Below are positions 23,854 to 32,935 of a DNA stretch of 64,000 nt, piece by piece. The stretch is from Microbacterium luticocti DSM 19459 (lineage in GTDB: Bacteria > Actinomycetota > Actinomycetes > Actinomycetales > Microbacteriaceae), in NCBI RefSeq assembly GCF_000422405.1, contig NZ_AULS01000002.1, positions 62,001 through 126,000 of the forward strand. Reading direction: 5' to 3'. The notes under the pieces are model-generated. The model did not search any database and was not told the origin of the DNA. It was given only the letters and a program-made list of their open reading frames with translations. A program made the translations under genes and the position numbers. Positions within the stretch are counted from its first letter, which is position 1; the number at the start of each line of letters is the position of its first letter.

Positions 23854-26800
23854 TCAGGCCGGGTCGAGCACCTGCTGATGCACGGTGCTCGGCCCGTGCC
23901 CGGACGCGACGACCACCAGCTGCGCGGGGATCTGTTCTTTCATCGCCTCGACGTGGCTGATCACGCCGACGGTGCGACCGCCCTGGCGCAGCCCGTCGAG
24001 GGTGCGCATGGCCAACTCGAGCGTCTCGGGGTCCAATGAGCCGAAGCCCTCGTCGATGAACAGGGTGTCGAGGCGGATGCCACCGGCCCGGTCGGTGACC
24101 ACCTGGGCGAGCCCGAGTGCGAGGGCGAGTGAGGCGAGGAACGTCTCGCCGCCCGACAGCGACTGCGCCGGGCGCGCCTGCCCGGTGTAGGCGTCGACGA
24201 TCTCGAGCCCCAGGCCGCTGGCGGCGTTGCGCGCGGCCAGCGCGTCGGTGTGGCGCAGCCGGTAGCGGCCCGACGACATCTCGTCGAGGCGCAGGTTGGC
24301 GGCGGCGACGATCTGCTCGAGTTCGGCGGCGAGCACGAACGTCTCGAGGTCCATCTTGCGGTCGTTGCGCCCGGCCACGGCGTGCGCGACGCCGGCCACG
24401 ACCCGGTGCCGGGCCTCGAGCTCGGCGATCTCGGCATGTGCGGTGCGGGCGCGGGCGACGGTCTTGCCGATGGCGCGCACCGCCTGGTCGGCGGCGGTCT
24501 TGGCGCCGGCGGCGGCCTCGGCCTTCTCGCGCGCATCGGCGTAGGCGGTCGCCGAGGTCTGCAGGTCGGGCAGCGGGTCGTCGGTGCCGGCCAGTTCCAT
24601 CTCGAGCTGCATCAATCGTCCGCGCTCGGTGTGCAGCGCGGTCTCGTACTCGTCGATCTCGTCGTCGAGCCGGGTACGCTCGGCCGCATCGCGCAGGGCC
24701 GCGGCGACCGCGTCGACGTCGACGAAATCGGATGCCTCGACCCGGCGGTCGCGGTCGGCCACCGCCACGGCGGCGGCGGCCACGGCGGTGGCATGGGCGG
24801 CGAGCGCGTCACGCAGCGTGACCGCGGCCGACCGTCGCGCCTCGGCGTCGGCGATGCGCTCTGCGACGCCGGCGAACCCGCCACGCGCGGCGTCGACGGC
24901 GGCCGTGGCGGCCTGGGCACGTTCGGTGAGGGCGGCGAGCTCGTGCTCGAGCGCCGACAGCACGGTGTGCGTCTCGGCCAGTTCGTCGGCGGTGCGGGTG
25001 TCTTCGGCGTCGAGGGCGTCGCGTTCGTCGTGAAGGCGCGCGCGATCCTGCGCGGCCTGCTCGGCGGCGGCCAGCCGGCGTGCCGCGTCGGCGTGGGCGG
25101 CCTCGGCGGCGGCGACGTCGAGCCCGCCCGCGCGGGCGGCGGCGTCGGCACAGGCGGCACGGGCGGCGGAGGTGTGCTCGGCGGCGGCACGGGCGCGCTG
25201 CAGCGCGGCATCCCGTGCCTGTTCGGCCGCGGACAGCTCGTCGTCGGTGACCGGTGCGTCACCGCGCGGGGCGGGATGCGGGTGCTCGGCGGCGCCGCAG
25301 ACCGGGCAGGGCTCGCCGTCGACCAGGGTGGCGGCCAGGTCTCCGGCACGCTCGTCGACCCGGCGCCGCAGCAGCGCGGTGTGCGCGGCCGCGGCGTCGT
25401 TGGCGGCCTGTTCGGCCTCGACCTGTGCCCGCTCGGCCTGGTGCACGCTCTCGCGCAGGTCGTGCTCGGCCACGGCGGCGTCGCGCCGGGCGGCAGCGTC
25501 GACGGCGGCCTGGCGGGCGTCGTCACCTGTGGCGGCGAGAGCGGCCGCATCGCGCAGCGCCTCGTCGAGCGCGGTGCGACGGTCGGGCAGGGCGGCGCGG
25601 GCCTGTTCCAGCTCGGCGATGCGGGCGCGGGCGGCGTCGGCCTCGGTGCCGCGCGTGTGGAGTGCGGCGCGCAGGTCGGAGAGTGTGCGTTCGTGCTCGA
25701 GTGCGGTGCGCCACACCGCGAGTGCGCCGGTGAGTTCGTCGACCACCGCGGTCAGGGTGTCGGCGGGGTCGGTGCCGTCGCCGCCGAGCGCGGTCCACGC
25801 CGCGCGTGCGTCGGCCACCCGGTGTTCGTGACGGGCGGCCTCGGCCTCGGCCGCGGCCGCCGTCTCGAGCGGTGCACGCAGCGCCTCGGCCGCGCGGGCG
25901 TCGTCGCGGCTGCGCCGCAGCGCGGCGACCTCGTCGGCGCGCTGCTGCAGCACGGCCAGCGCCGCGCGGGATGCGTCGCGCGCGGCCGCCCGCTCGTGCA
26001 GGCGGCTCAGGCGCTCGTGGGCGGTGTGCGCCGCGTCACGGTCGGCCGCGGCCGCATCCGCCGCCGTCTCGAGCACCTCGAGCCGGTACCGGCCCCGCTC
26101 GAGAGCACGCTCCAGCGCGTCGATGCGCTCCGGCACCGATCGGGGGCCACCGCCGTCGGCCCCGGTTCCGCCGTCCGCCCCGGTTCTGTCGCCCGCCTCG
26201 GTACCGCCGTCCGCCCCAGCACCGCCGTCCGCACCGGTCCTGTCGTCCGTCCCGGCACCTGCGGCATCACGACCGGCACCTGCGGCGCCCGCAGGGTCGG
26301 CATCCCCGCGGCCTACACCGGCACCGGACGTCGCTGCACCGGTGCCGGACGTCGCGGCACCGGCACCGAACCCGTGCTCGGCGACCATCCGCTCGCCCTC
26401 GTCGAGCGTCGCCTCGACCCGGCGCAGCCGGTCGGCCACGGCCGACTCGGCGTCTTTGCGGCGCTGCTCGAGCGCGGCCTCGTAATCCTGGTAGCGGCGC
26501 GTGCCGAACAGGGTGCGCAGCAGTGCCTGCCGCTCGCCGCCCGGGGCGAGCAGAAACTGCGCGAACCTGTTCTGGGCGAGCAGGATCACCTGCTGGAACT
26601 GCTCACGGTTCAGCCCGAGGATCTCGCCGAGCAGTTCACCGGCCTCACGCGGCTTCGCGGCCCGGCCGACCCACACGCCGTCGACCAGCTCTTCGACCAG
26701 GGCCCGGTGCGCCTCTTTGGTCGTGCCGGTGCCGCGCGCCTTCGGCCGCACGTACTCGGGCGAGCGGGTGACCCGCCAGCGCCGGTCGCCCACCGTGAAC

Positions 26801-27057
26801 TCCAGTCGCACTTCGGTGCGGTCCTGGCTGCGGCAGTGGTCGCTGCGCAGCCGCAGCCCACCGACCGTGGTCGCGCCGTCATACCGCGGCACCGCCCCGT
26901 AGAGCGCGAAACCCACGCCGTCGAGGATGCTCGACTTGCCCGCCCCGGTGCGTCCGCCGATCAGGAAGATGCCGTCGGCGTCGAACGCGTCGAAGTCGAC
27001 GATCTGACGGGTCAGGAACGGGCCGAAGCCCTCGAGCTCAAGGCGATGCAGCTTCAT
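23854..27057 (-). CDS. sbcC: SbcC-like exonuclease ATPase subunit
   Basis: The SMC-family partner of SbcD in a double-strand-break nuclease. The 1067-residue protein has an N-terminal Walker A (GGRTGAGKSSI, residues 34-44), long Ala/Arg/Glu-rich coiled coils, a zinc hook C-P-V-C at about residues 582-585, and C-terminal signature (AQSLSGGETFLASLALALGLAQ) and Walker B (LDTLFIDEGFGSLD) motifs. Residues about 226-304 form a repetitive Gly/Ala/Asp/Thr-rich insert that breaks the first coil. The start overlaps the sbcD stop by four bases (ATGA). The frame is open for 140 codons further upstream but that part is a shadow of sbcD. Confidence 0.94.
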   Translation of the reverse strand: MKLHRLELEGFGPFLTRQIVDFDAFDADGIFLIGGRTGAGKSSILDGVGFALYGAVPRYDGATTVGGLRLRSDHCRSQDRTEVRLEFTVGDRRWRVTRSPEYVRPKARGTGTTKEAHRALVEELVDGVWVGRAAKPREAGELLGEILGLNREQFQQVILLAQNRFAQFLLAPGGERQALLRTLFGTRRYQDYEAALEQRRKDAESAVADRLRRVEATLDEGERMVAEHGFGAGAATSGTGAATSGAGVGRGDADPAGAAGAGRDAAGAGTDDRTGADGGAGADGGTEAGDRTGADGGTGADGGGPRSVPERIDALERALERGRYRLEVLETAADAAAADRDAAHTAHERLSRLHERAAARDASRAALAVLQQRADEVAALRRSRDDARAAEALRAPLETAAAAEAEAARHEHRVADARAAWTALGGDGTDPADTLTAVVDELTGALAVWRTALEHERTLSDLRAALHTRGTEADAARARIAELEQARAALPDRRTALDEALRDAAALAATGDDARQAAVDAAARRDAAVAEHDLRESVHQAERAQVEAEQAANDAAAAHTALLRRRVDERAGDLAATLVDGEPCPVCGAAEHPHPAPRGDAPVTDDELSAAEQARDAALQRARAAAEHTSAARAACADAAARAGGLDVAAAEAAHADAARRLAAAEQAAQDRARLHDERDALDAEDTRTADELAETHTVLSALEHELAALTERAQAATAAVDAARGGFAGVAERIADAEARRSAAVTLRDALAAHATAVAAAAVAVADRDRRVEASDFVDVDAVAAALRDAAERTRLDDEIDEYETALHTERGRLMQLEMELAGTDDPLPDLQTSATAYADAREKAEAAAGAKTAADQAVRAIGKTVARARTAHAEIAELEARHRVVAGVAHAVAGRNDRKMDLETFVLAAELEQIVAAANLRLDEMSSGRYRLRHTDALAARNAASGLGLEIVDAYTGQARPAQSLSGGETFLASLALALGLAQVVTDRAGGIRLDTLFIDEGFGSLDPETLELAMRTLDGLRQGGRTVGVISHVEAMKEQIPAQLVVVASGHGPSTVHQQVLDPA

Positions 27058-28205
27058 GCGCTCGCCTCTGCGGCGACCCGTTCGCCCAGCACCTCGCGGA
27101 TGAGCTCGGCCTCGTCGTCGTCGGCGGACTGGCCGCCGCGCACGTGGGCGAGGAACGCGTCGACCAGCTCGACGTCGCTGCCGCGCGCCGCCTCGACCCG
27201 GGCCGCGAACGTGCGCTCGTCGGCTGTGGCGACCTGCGCGGGCGTGTACCGCACCTCGGCGCAGTGCGCGAACCGGGCCTGCAGCCGCCGCATCGGGTCG
27301 ACCTGCGCCGCGGTGTCGGTGTAGCGCGCGCTCACCCAGTGGTCTTCGGCGAACGCGAACCGCTCGTCGCCGAGCAGCTCGTCGAGGGTGCCGGTGAGCA
27401 CGGTCAGCGGCCGCGGCACCGGCAGACCCACCCATTCGGTGGCGACCTGGCCCGCGGCATCCAGCTGCACCAGCCACGCCCCGCGCGGCTTGTCGCGCTC
27501 ACCGAAGCTGTAGTGCAGCGGCGCCCCCGCATAGCGGACGCGCTCCGAGAGCACCTGACGCCCGTGGATGTGCCCGAGCGCCGCGTAGTCGGGCCCGTCG
27601 AACACCGCCAGCGGCACGACGTCGAGCCCGCCTTGCTGGATGTCGCGCTCCAGGTGTGGCGTCGGCTCGACCCCGGCGGCGAAGCAGTGCGCGGCCACCA
27701 CGTACCGCCCGCCGCGGACGGCGGCATCGGTCCGCACCAGGTCCATGGCATGCGCGAGCGCCTGCGCCTGCGTGCGTACGCCGGGCCACAGCCGGCGCAC
27801 CAGGGCGGGCTCGAGGTACGGGATGCCGTAGACGTGCACCGGGCCGTCGGCGTCGGCGACGGTCACCGGGGTGGCGATCTGGGCGGGGTCGGTGAGCACA
27901 TGGATGCCCTCGCGCAGCAGTCTCGCCTGAAAGCCCAGGCGCGCCGCCGAGTCGTGGTTGCCGCTGGTGACCACGACGCTCGCCCCGGCCTCGCGCAGCG
28001 CGGCGAGGGTGTCGCTGAGCAGGGTGTAGCAGTCGGCGGCCGGCGTCGCCGAGTCGAACACGTCACCGGCGACGATCACCACGTCGACGTCGCGCGCACG
28101 GACCTCGGCGACGAGCGCGTCGAGTACGCCGCGCAGCGCCGACAGCGTCGGCGTGCCGTGGAAGGTGCGCCCGATGTGCCAGTCCGAGGTGTGCAGGATC
28201 CGCAT
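27054..28205 (-). CDS. sbcD: SbcD-like exonuclease subunit
   Basis: The metallophosphoesterase nuclease subunit, 383 residues. It begins MRILHTSDWHIGRTFHG (metal-binding D-x-H), followed by VIVAGDVFDSATP, SGNHDSAARLGFQ and, further on, ALGHIHGRQVL, the Mre11 family metal ligands in the expected order. Together with SbcC it would process hairpins and blocked DNA ends. TACCGT (minus strand, 28212-28217) ends 6 bases before the ATG, so the sbcDC transcript is probably leaderless. Confidence 0.95.
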   Translation of the reverse strand: MRILHTSDWHIGRTFHGTPTLSALRGVLDALVAEVRARDVDVVIVAGDVFDSATPAADCYTLLSDTLAALREAGASVVVTSGNHDSAARLGFQARLLREGIHVLTDPAQIATPVTVADADGPVHVYGIPYLEPALVRRLWPGVRTQAQALAHAMDLVRTDAAVRGGRYVVAAHCFAAGVEPTPHLERDIQQGGLDVVPLAVFDGPDYAALGHIHGRQVLSERVRYAGAPLHYSFGERDKPRGAWLVQLDAAGQVATEWVGLPVPRPLTVLTGTLDELLGDERFAFAEDHWVSARYTDTAAQVDPMRRLQARFAHCAEVRYTPAQVATADERTFAARVEAARGSDVELVDAFLAHVRGGQSADDDEAELIREVLGERVAAEASA

Positions 28206-28268
28206 GGTTCCACGGTAGGCGCGCCCTCCGACATCGCCGGGGCGACGGGCCGGGTTAGTCTCGTTGCC

Positions 28269-29024
28269 ATGGCGGACGAACTGGGCGGTGGCGGCGGCGC
28301 TCGCCCGTACCGGTTCGCGCATGCCGGCGCGTCGATCGTCGTCGAAGAGCAGGGCGCCGGCGACCGGGTGTTCGTGCTCGTGCACGGCATCGGCATGGGA
28401 CGCAGTGTGTTCGGCGATCTCGTCCCGCTGCTGGCCGCCCACGGCCGGGTGATCGCGATCGACCAGCCCGGCTACGGCGAGGCGCCCGAGCCGGCGCGCA
28501 CCCTGACCATGGAGCGCACCGCCGACCTGCTCGCCGCGTTCCTGCGCGAACGGGTGCGGCGACCGGTGGTGCTGATCGGTCACTCGATGGGCAGCCAGGT
28601 CGTGCTCGAGACCGCCGTGCGGCATCCGGCCCTGGTGGAACGCCTGGTGCTGGCGGCGCCGACGGTGGATGCCACTGCCCGCAGCGCGATCCGACAGCTG
28701 CTGCGTATGGCGGCCGACCTGGCCGTCGAGAGCCCGCTGGTGCTGCTGCGCGGCGCACGCGAGTACCTGCGGGCCGGCCCGCACCTGCGCCGCAAGATGC
28801 ATGCGATGCTCGTGCACCGCCCCGAAGACGCCTACCCGCGGGTGCGGGTGCCGACCCTGGTGCTGCGCGGCGCGAACGACAGGGTGTGCCCGGCCGACTG
28901 GTGCTCGCGCGTGGCCCGCAGCATCCCGAACGCCCGCCTCGACCAGGTGCCGGCGCACGGGCACGAGACGATGATCCGCGACCCGCGGCCTGCGGCCGAG
29001 CTCATCCTGTCGTTCGCGCTATGA
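28269..29024 (+). CDS. Alpha/beta hydrolase
   Basis: A compact 251-residue alpha/beta hydrolase. The oxyanion strand is VFVLVHGIGMGRSVF, the nucleophile elbow GHSMGS (Ser about residue 106), the acid lies in VLRGANDRVCP and the His in VPAHGHETM. There is a helical cap. The family includes esterases and C-C bond hydrolases, and the substrate is unknown. TAGTCT at 28256-28261 lies 7 bases before the ATG. Its last 6 bases overlap the 3' end of the convergent GNAT gene. Confidence 0.87.
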   Translation: MADELGGGGGARPYRFAHAGASIVVEEQGAGDRVFVLVHGIGMGRSVFGDLVPLLAAHGRVIAIDQPGYGEAPEPARTLTMERTADLLAAFLRERVRRPVVLIGHSMGSQVVLETAVRHPALVERLVLAAPTVDATARSAIRQLLRMAADLAVESPLVLLRGAREYLRAGPHLRRKMHAMLVHRPEDAYPRVRVPTLVLRGANDRVCPADWCSRVARSIPNARLDQVPAHGHETMIRDPRPAAELILSFAL

Positions 29025-29330
29025 GGCCGGGCGCTCCTGCCGGCGCCGGTGCAGGATGCCGCGGCGGTCGGGATGCGCGTCGAACCACTCGGCGACGTAC
29101 CAGCACACCGGCAGCACGTCGCGGTCGCCATGCGCTTCGAGGTCGGCGACGGCCCGGTCGACCAGCTCACCGGCATAGCCGTGTCCGCGGAACGGCGGCA
29201 CCGTATAGGCCCGGGTCAGGGCGACGGTGCACCCGTCGTCGCGGTAGTCCAGCACGCTGACCAGGTCGTCGCCGCGATGCAGGGTGTACCGGGACTGCTC
29301 GGCATCGTGCGCGAATCGTAGCTCACTCAC
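29019..29330 (-). CDS. Small GNAT-family N-acetyltransferase (YjdJ-like)
   Basis: A 103-residue minimal GNAT domain. It reads VSELRFAHDAEQSRYTLHRG, then the acetyl-CoA strand TRAYTVPPFRGHGYAGELV, with the pyrophosphate loop R-G-H-G-Y-A. The C-terminal VCWYVAEWFDAHPDRRGIL matches the YjdJ/GTLP subfamily. I chose GTG at 29330 because TACCCT (minus strand, 29337-29342) ends 6 bases upstream; the longer frame to 29441 adds low-complexity residues. The substrate is unknown. Confidence 0.85.
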   Translation of the reverse strand: MSELRFAHDAEQSRYTLHRGDDLVSVLDYRDDGCTVALTRAYTVPPFRGHGYAGELVDRAVADLEAHGDRDVLPVCWYVAEWFDAHPDRRGILHRRRQERPAS

Positions 29331-29382
29331 GAGGTCAGGGTAACCCCGCCCCGGCACGGCGGCGCCGTCCCGCGCCCACACC

Positions 29383-29445
29383 CCCAGAGCCGAGACCCAG
29401 AGCCGAGACGGCGTCTCAACTGTGCGGAAACCGCGTGTCACGCGG
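29383..29445. repeat. 13-bp tandem repeat and 15-bp palindrome in a divergent intergenic region
   Basis: CCCAGAGCCGAGA is repeated exactly at 29383-29395 and 29396-29408. CCGCGTGTCACGCGG at 29431-29445 is a palindrome around a central T. They lie between the GNAT gene and the promoter of the Cys-leader/winged-helix unit. The palindrome could be an operator, possibly for the downstream regulator itself. Confidence 0.5.
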
Positions 29446-29501
29446 CCTGGTTGAGCAATCTGTCACATTCCGACGCACAACGGCCGTGGCATCCGTGCGA
29501 T

Positions 29502-29531
29502 TTGACTCATGGGGACGCATTCGGTCATAAT
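29502..29531 (+). promoter_or_regulatory. Strong promoter of the Cys-leader/winged-helix unit
   Basis: TTGACT at 29502-29507 and CATAAT at 29526-29531 are separated by 18 bases, the best sigma-70-type match in the window. The -10 ends 7 bases before the ATG of the leader peptide, so the transcript should start at or very near that codon. Confidence 0.75.
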
Positions 29532-29538
29532 CGGCCAC

Positions 29539-29640
29539 ATGACTCACAACGCGCATTCTCTGTCCGCCCGGGAGGCGAACGGAACTGCCGGCATCATGAT
29601 GCCGGGCCGCGTTGTCATGTGTTGTCGAATGTGCCGCTGA
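29539..29640 (+). CDS. Leaderless Cys/Met-rich leader peptide (candidate attenuator)
   Basis: A 33-residue ORF reading MTHNAHSLSAREANGTAGIM and ending MPGRVVMCCRMCR. It is leaderless by position relative to its promoter and ends in C-C-R-M-C-R, with five internal or terminal Met and three Cys in the last 15 residues. Leaderless poly-Cys short ORFs act as cysteine-responsive attenuators in mycobacteria. This one has the same form, with less Cys and more Met. It is followed by a 190-base leader before the winged-helix gene. Its role is inferred from layout. Confidence 0.6.
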   Translation: MTHNAHSLSAREANGTAGIMMPGRVVMCCRMCR

Positions 29641-29830
29641 ACCGGTAACCCCCGCCGGGCCCGCGTTGCGCCCCCTTCACACCTCGAAGGCTGCGTCACC
29701 GGCGCCCCCGAGCACCTCGGCGCACTCTGCGCAAGGATGCCTCGCTCCCGGCCCGTCCTCGGGTCGTACCGCTGCACAGTCGTACCCGGAAACCCCTAAC
29801 GGTCCGGGTCCTTTCCAAGGACGTCAACCC
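29641..29830 (+). promoter_or_regulatory. Untranslated leader between Cys-peptide and regulator gene
   Basis: This 190-base interval has no ORF of its own. It contains possible stems, for example CCCGGA with TCCGGG near its 3' end, close to the weak ribosome-binding site of the downstream gene. It is a plausible place for attenuation or for masking translation of the winged-helix gene. I cannot fold it reliably by eye. Confidence 0.35.
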
Positions 29831-30565
29831 ATGTCGAACACCGCCCTCCTCGAGCGCCCCACCACCACCTCGACCACCGCCTCCCGCCCCGCCCTGCGCC
29901 TGGTGTCGGACCGCCCGACCCGCACCCCCGCCGCCGCTGCGCCGCAGCGCCACCTGCCCGCCGGTACCACGCCCCGCGGCTTCGCCCTGTACGTCGGCTT
30001 CGACGAGGCGAAGGCCGCGGCATCCGGTGTCTCGCTCGGCACGATCGTCGACGCGCTGCGCCGCACCCTCGCCGAGGTGGCACCCGAGGCCGAGACCTAT
30101 GCGACCGTCGCCCTCGCCCCGGTGGGCGCGGGCGGGCGCGACGTCGACGTGGTGCGGCTGGCGCTGCACGAGCCGAGCGCCGTGGCGCGCACCAAGCCCG
30201 AGCCCGAGATCGACGACGAGCCGTCGACCGGCGGCGTCGTGGTCGACATCTCGCGCAAGCGCGTCGTGATCGACGGCGATTCGGCCGCCCTCACCTTCAA
30301 GGAGTTCGAGCTGCTGCAGTACCTGGTGCTGCGCGAGGGCCGCACCATCGAGCGCGCCGAGCTGGTCTCGTCACTGTGGCAGGCCACCGACAAGGACGCC
30401 CCCGGCGAGCGCACCATCGACGTGCACGTGCGGCGGCTGCGCGCCAAGCTCGGCCGGTACGAGGATGTCGTGCGCACGGTGCGCGGTGTCGGCTACCGCT
30501 TCGACCGGCACGCGGACGTCGCGATCCGCTACGGCCACGGCACCCCGTCGCCCGACCGCTTCTGA
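29831..30565 (+). CDS. Winged-helix (OmpR/PhoB-type) DNA-binding protein without receiver domain
   Basis: A 244-residue regulator. The N-terminal 45 residues are low-complexity Thr/Ala/Pro. A central domain (FALYVGFDEAKAAASGVSLG to VRLALHEPS) resembles no receiver that I recognise. The C-terminal 100 residues are an OmpR-type winged helix: ALTFKEFELLQYLVLREGRTIERAELVSSLW, then ERTIDVHVRRLRAKLGRYEDVVRTVRGVGYRF. No phosphorylatable Asp layout is evident, so it is not a standard response regulator. It lies behind a Cys-rich leader peptide, which suggests a link to sulfur or thiol status. Confidence 0.85.
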   Translation: MSNTALLERPTTTSTTASRPALRLVSDRPTRTPAAAAPQRHLPAGTTPRGFALYVGFDEAKAAASGVSLGTIVDALRRTLAEVAPEAETYATVALAPVGAGGRDVDVVRLALHEPSAVARTKPEPEIDDEPSTGGVVVDISRKRVVIDGDSAALTFKEFELLQYLVLREGRTIERAELVSSLWQATDKDAPGERTIDVHVRRLRAKLGRYEDVVRTVRGVGYRFDRHADVAIRYGHGTPSPDRF

Positions 30566-30635
30566 CGCGCCTCGCCCCGGCGTGGCCGTACGGTCGTCAC
30601 GCAGGATGTCGCGGCCGACGCGTAGGGTGGGTGCC

Positions 30636-31649
30636 ATGCTCCCCGGGGTCGACGCCGCACCCGCGCCTGCGCGCGACCCGAGCACGCGGGTGGGGCGCCC
30701 GAGCGCCGATGTGCGCAGCCCGATGCCGGATGCCGGCCGGCCGCTTCAGACCGAGTACCGGCCGCGGCAGCCGCTCGACCTGCTCGCCACGGTGGGGTTC
30801 CACCGCCGGGGCCCGCGCGATCCCACGATGACAGTGACCGGCGGGGTGCTCTGGCGCGCCGCACGCACGCCGCAGGGCGTCGCCACGTTGGCGCTGCGCG
30901 AGACCTCACCGGGGCTGGTGCGCGCCGCCGCCTGGGGGCCGGGCGCCGGCTGGGCTCTCGAGCAGCTGCCCGCGCTGTGCGGCGCACACGATGCGCTCGA
31001 CGGGTTCGACCCGGCGCGGCACCCGCTGGTCGCCGACGCGCATCGTCGCAATCCGGGGCTGCGCCTGGGCCGCACCGATCTGTTGTTCGACGCGATCGCG
31101 ATCTGTGTGCTCGAGCAGAAGGTCACCGGGCTGCAGGCGTTCGGTGCGTGGCGACGACTGGTCACCTGGTTCGGCGAGCGCGCCCCGGGACCTGCCCCGG
31201 TACCGCTGTTCGCCCCGCCGACGGCCGAGGGCTGGCGGGCGATCCCGTCGTGGGCGTGGCATCGTGCCGGCGTCGAGCCACCGCAGTCCCGCACCATCGT
31301 CGAGGCGGCGCGCCGGGCCGGGTCGCTGGAACGGGCGACGGAGGCGGCATCCGGCGACGCCCGCGACACGCCGCTGACCGCGATCCGCGGCATCGGCGCC
31401 TGGACCGCCGCCGAGGTGCGCATCCGCGCGTTCGGCGACGCCGACGCGGTGAGCGTCGGTGACTACCATCTGGCGCACGAGGTCGGGTACGCGCTCACCG
31501 GGCGTCGCACCGACGATGCGGGGATGCTGCGGCTGCTGTCGGCGTGGCCGGGGCACCGGCAGCGGGTGATCCGGCTGATCCGCGCGAGCGGCGTGCACGA
31601 GCCGCGGCGCGGGCCGCGGCTGCATCCCGAAGACCACCGCGACCGCTGA
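30636..31649 (+). CDS. AlkA-like DNA-3-methyladenine glycosylase
   Basis: A 337-residue helix-hairpin-helix DNA glycosylase that would excise alkylated bases. The N-terminal half is the AlkA-type domain (LDLLATVGFHRRGPRDPTM). The HhH motif is LTAIRGIGAWTAAEVRIRA, and the catalytic Asp is in VSVGDYHLAHEVGY. LEQKVTGLQAFGAWRRLV is the conserved helix before it. The first 45 residues are a Pro/Arg-rich extension with no recognisable domain. TAGGGT at 30623-30628 lies 7 bases before the ATG, so the message is probably leaderless. Confidence 0.82.
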   Translation: MLPGVDAAPAPARDPSTRVGRPSADVRSPMPDAGRPLQTEYRPRQPLDLLATVGFHRRGPRDPTMTVTGGVLWRAARTPQGVATLALRETSPGLVRAAAWGPGAGWALEQLPALCGAHDALDGFDPARHPLVADAHRRNPGLRLGRTDLLFDAIAICVLEQKVTGLQAFGAWRRLVTWFGERAPGPAPVPLFAPPTAEGWRAIPSWAWHRAGVEPPQSRTIVEAARRAGSLERATEAASGDARDTPLTAIRGIGAWTAAEVRIRAFGDADAVSVGDYHLAHEVGYALTGRRTDDAGMLRLLSAWPGHRQRVIRLIRASGVHEPRRGPRLHPEDHRDR

Positions 31650-31718
31650 GGCCGGACCGCGCGACACCGGGACGAACCGGGGCGGTGCCCGTGTCAGCGG
31701 TGCCGGGGCGACGCCGTG

Positions 31719-32543
<825 letters not shown>

Positions 32544-32572
32544 CGGCGCTCCCTTCCGGCCGGGTGGATGAC

Positions 32573-32591
32573 TTAGGTTAGCCTAACCGAC
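32573..32591 (-). promoter_or_regulatory. DtxR/IdeR iron box upstream of the siderophore-interacting protein
   Basis: TTAGGTTAGCCTAACCGAC matches the 19-bp iron-box consensus TTAGGTTAGCCTAACCTAA at the first 16 positions. The core TTAGGNNAGCCTAACC is palindromic. The box starts 30 bases before the ATG, where bound repressor would block transcription. Confidence 0.88.
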
Positions 32592-32635
32592 ACGAGTACC
32601 CTCGGTCCAGGGAGACCCGGCGCTACCCTGGAGCC

Positions 32636-32860
32636 ATGACATCGACGGGTTCGGGGTGGCCGCGCGGCCGCGTGGGCTGGATGGTCGGCACGGTCGTGCT
32701 GCTGATCCTGGGCGCGCTGGTCGGCATGGTGCTCGGCAGCGTCTGGCTCGGCCTGCTGCTGGCGGCGCTCGTGTCGATCGGGTGGATCATGGCGTACGAG
32801 TCCTGGCGCGGCAAGACCCCGCACCTGCACGACGAGGACGACGACGGCGCCCGGCTGTAG
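32636..32860 (+). CDS. Small membrane protein
   Basis: A 74-residue protein with two transmembrane helices (VGWMVGTVVLLILGALVGMVLG and VWLGLLLAALVSIGWIMAYE) separated by a short turn, followed by an acidic cytoplasmic tail (DEDDDGARL). I do not recognise the family. TACCCT at 32624-32629 lies 6 bases before the ATG, so it is probably transcribed alone as a leaderless message. It is convergent with the S9 peptidase gene. Confidence 0.72.
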   Translation: MTSTGSGWPRGRVGWMVGTVVLLILGALVGMVLGSVWLGLLLAALVSIGWIMAYESWRGKTPHLHDEDDDGARL

Positions 32861-32935
32861 CGCGACGTCCGGTTTCGTACGCGCGGTGCGACCCGCCTCA
32901 GACGGCCGAACCGCCCTTACCCGTGCGGTGTGACC

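Noticed and set aside
26140..26380. Intergenic or frameshifted segment inside sbcC
   Set aside because: The frame stays open through the repetitive tract and both flanking coiled-coil and ATPase parts are in the same frame, so it is an in-frame insert.
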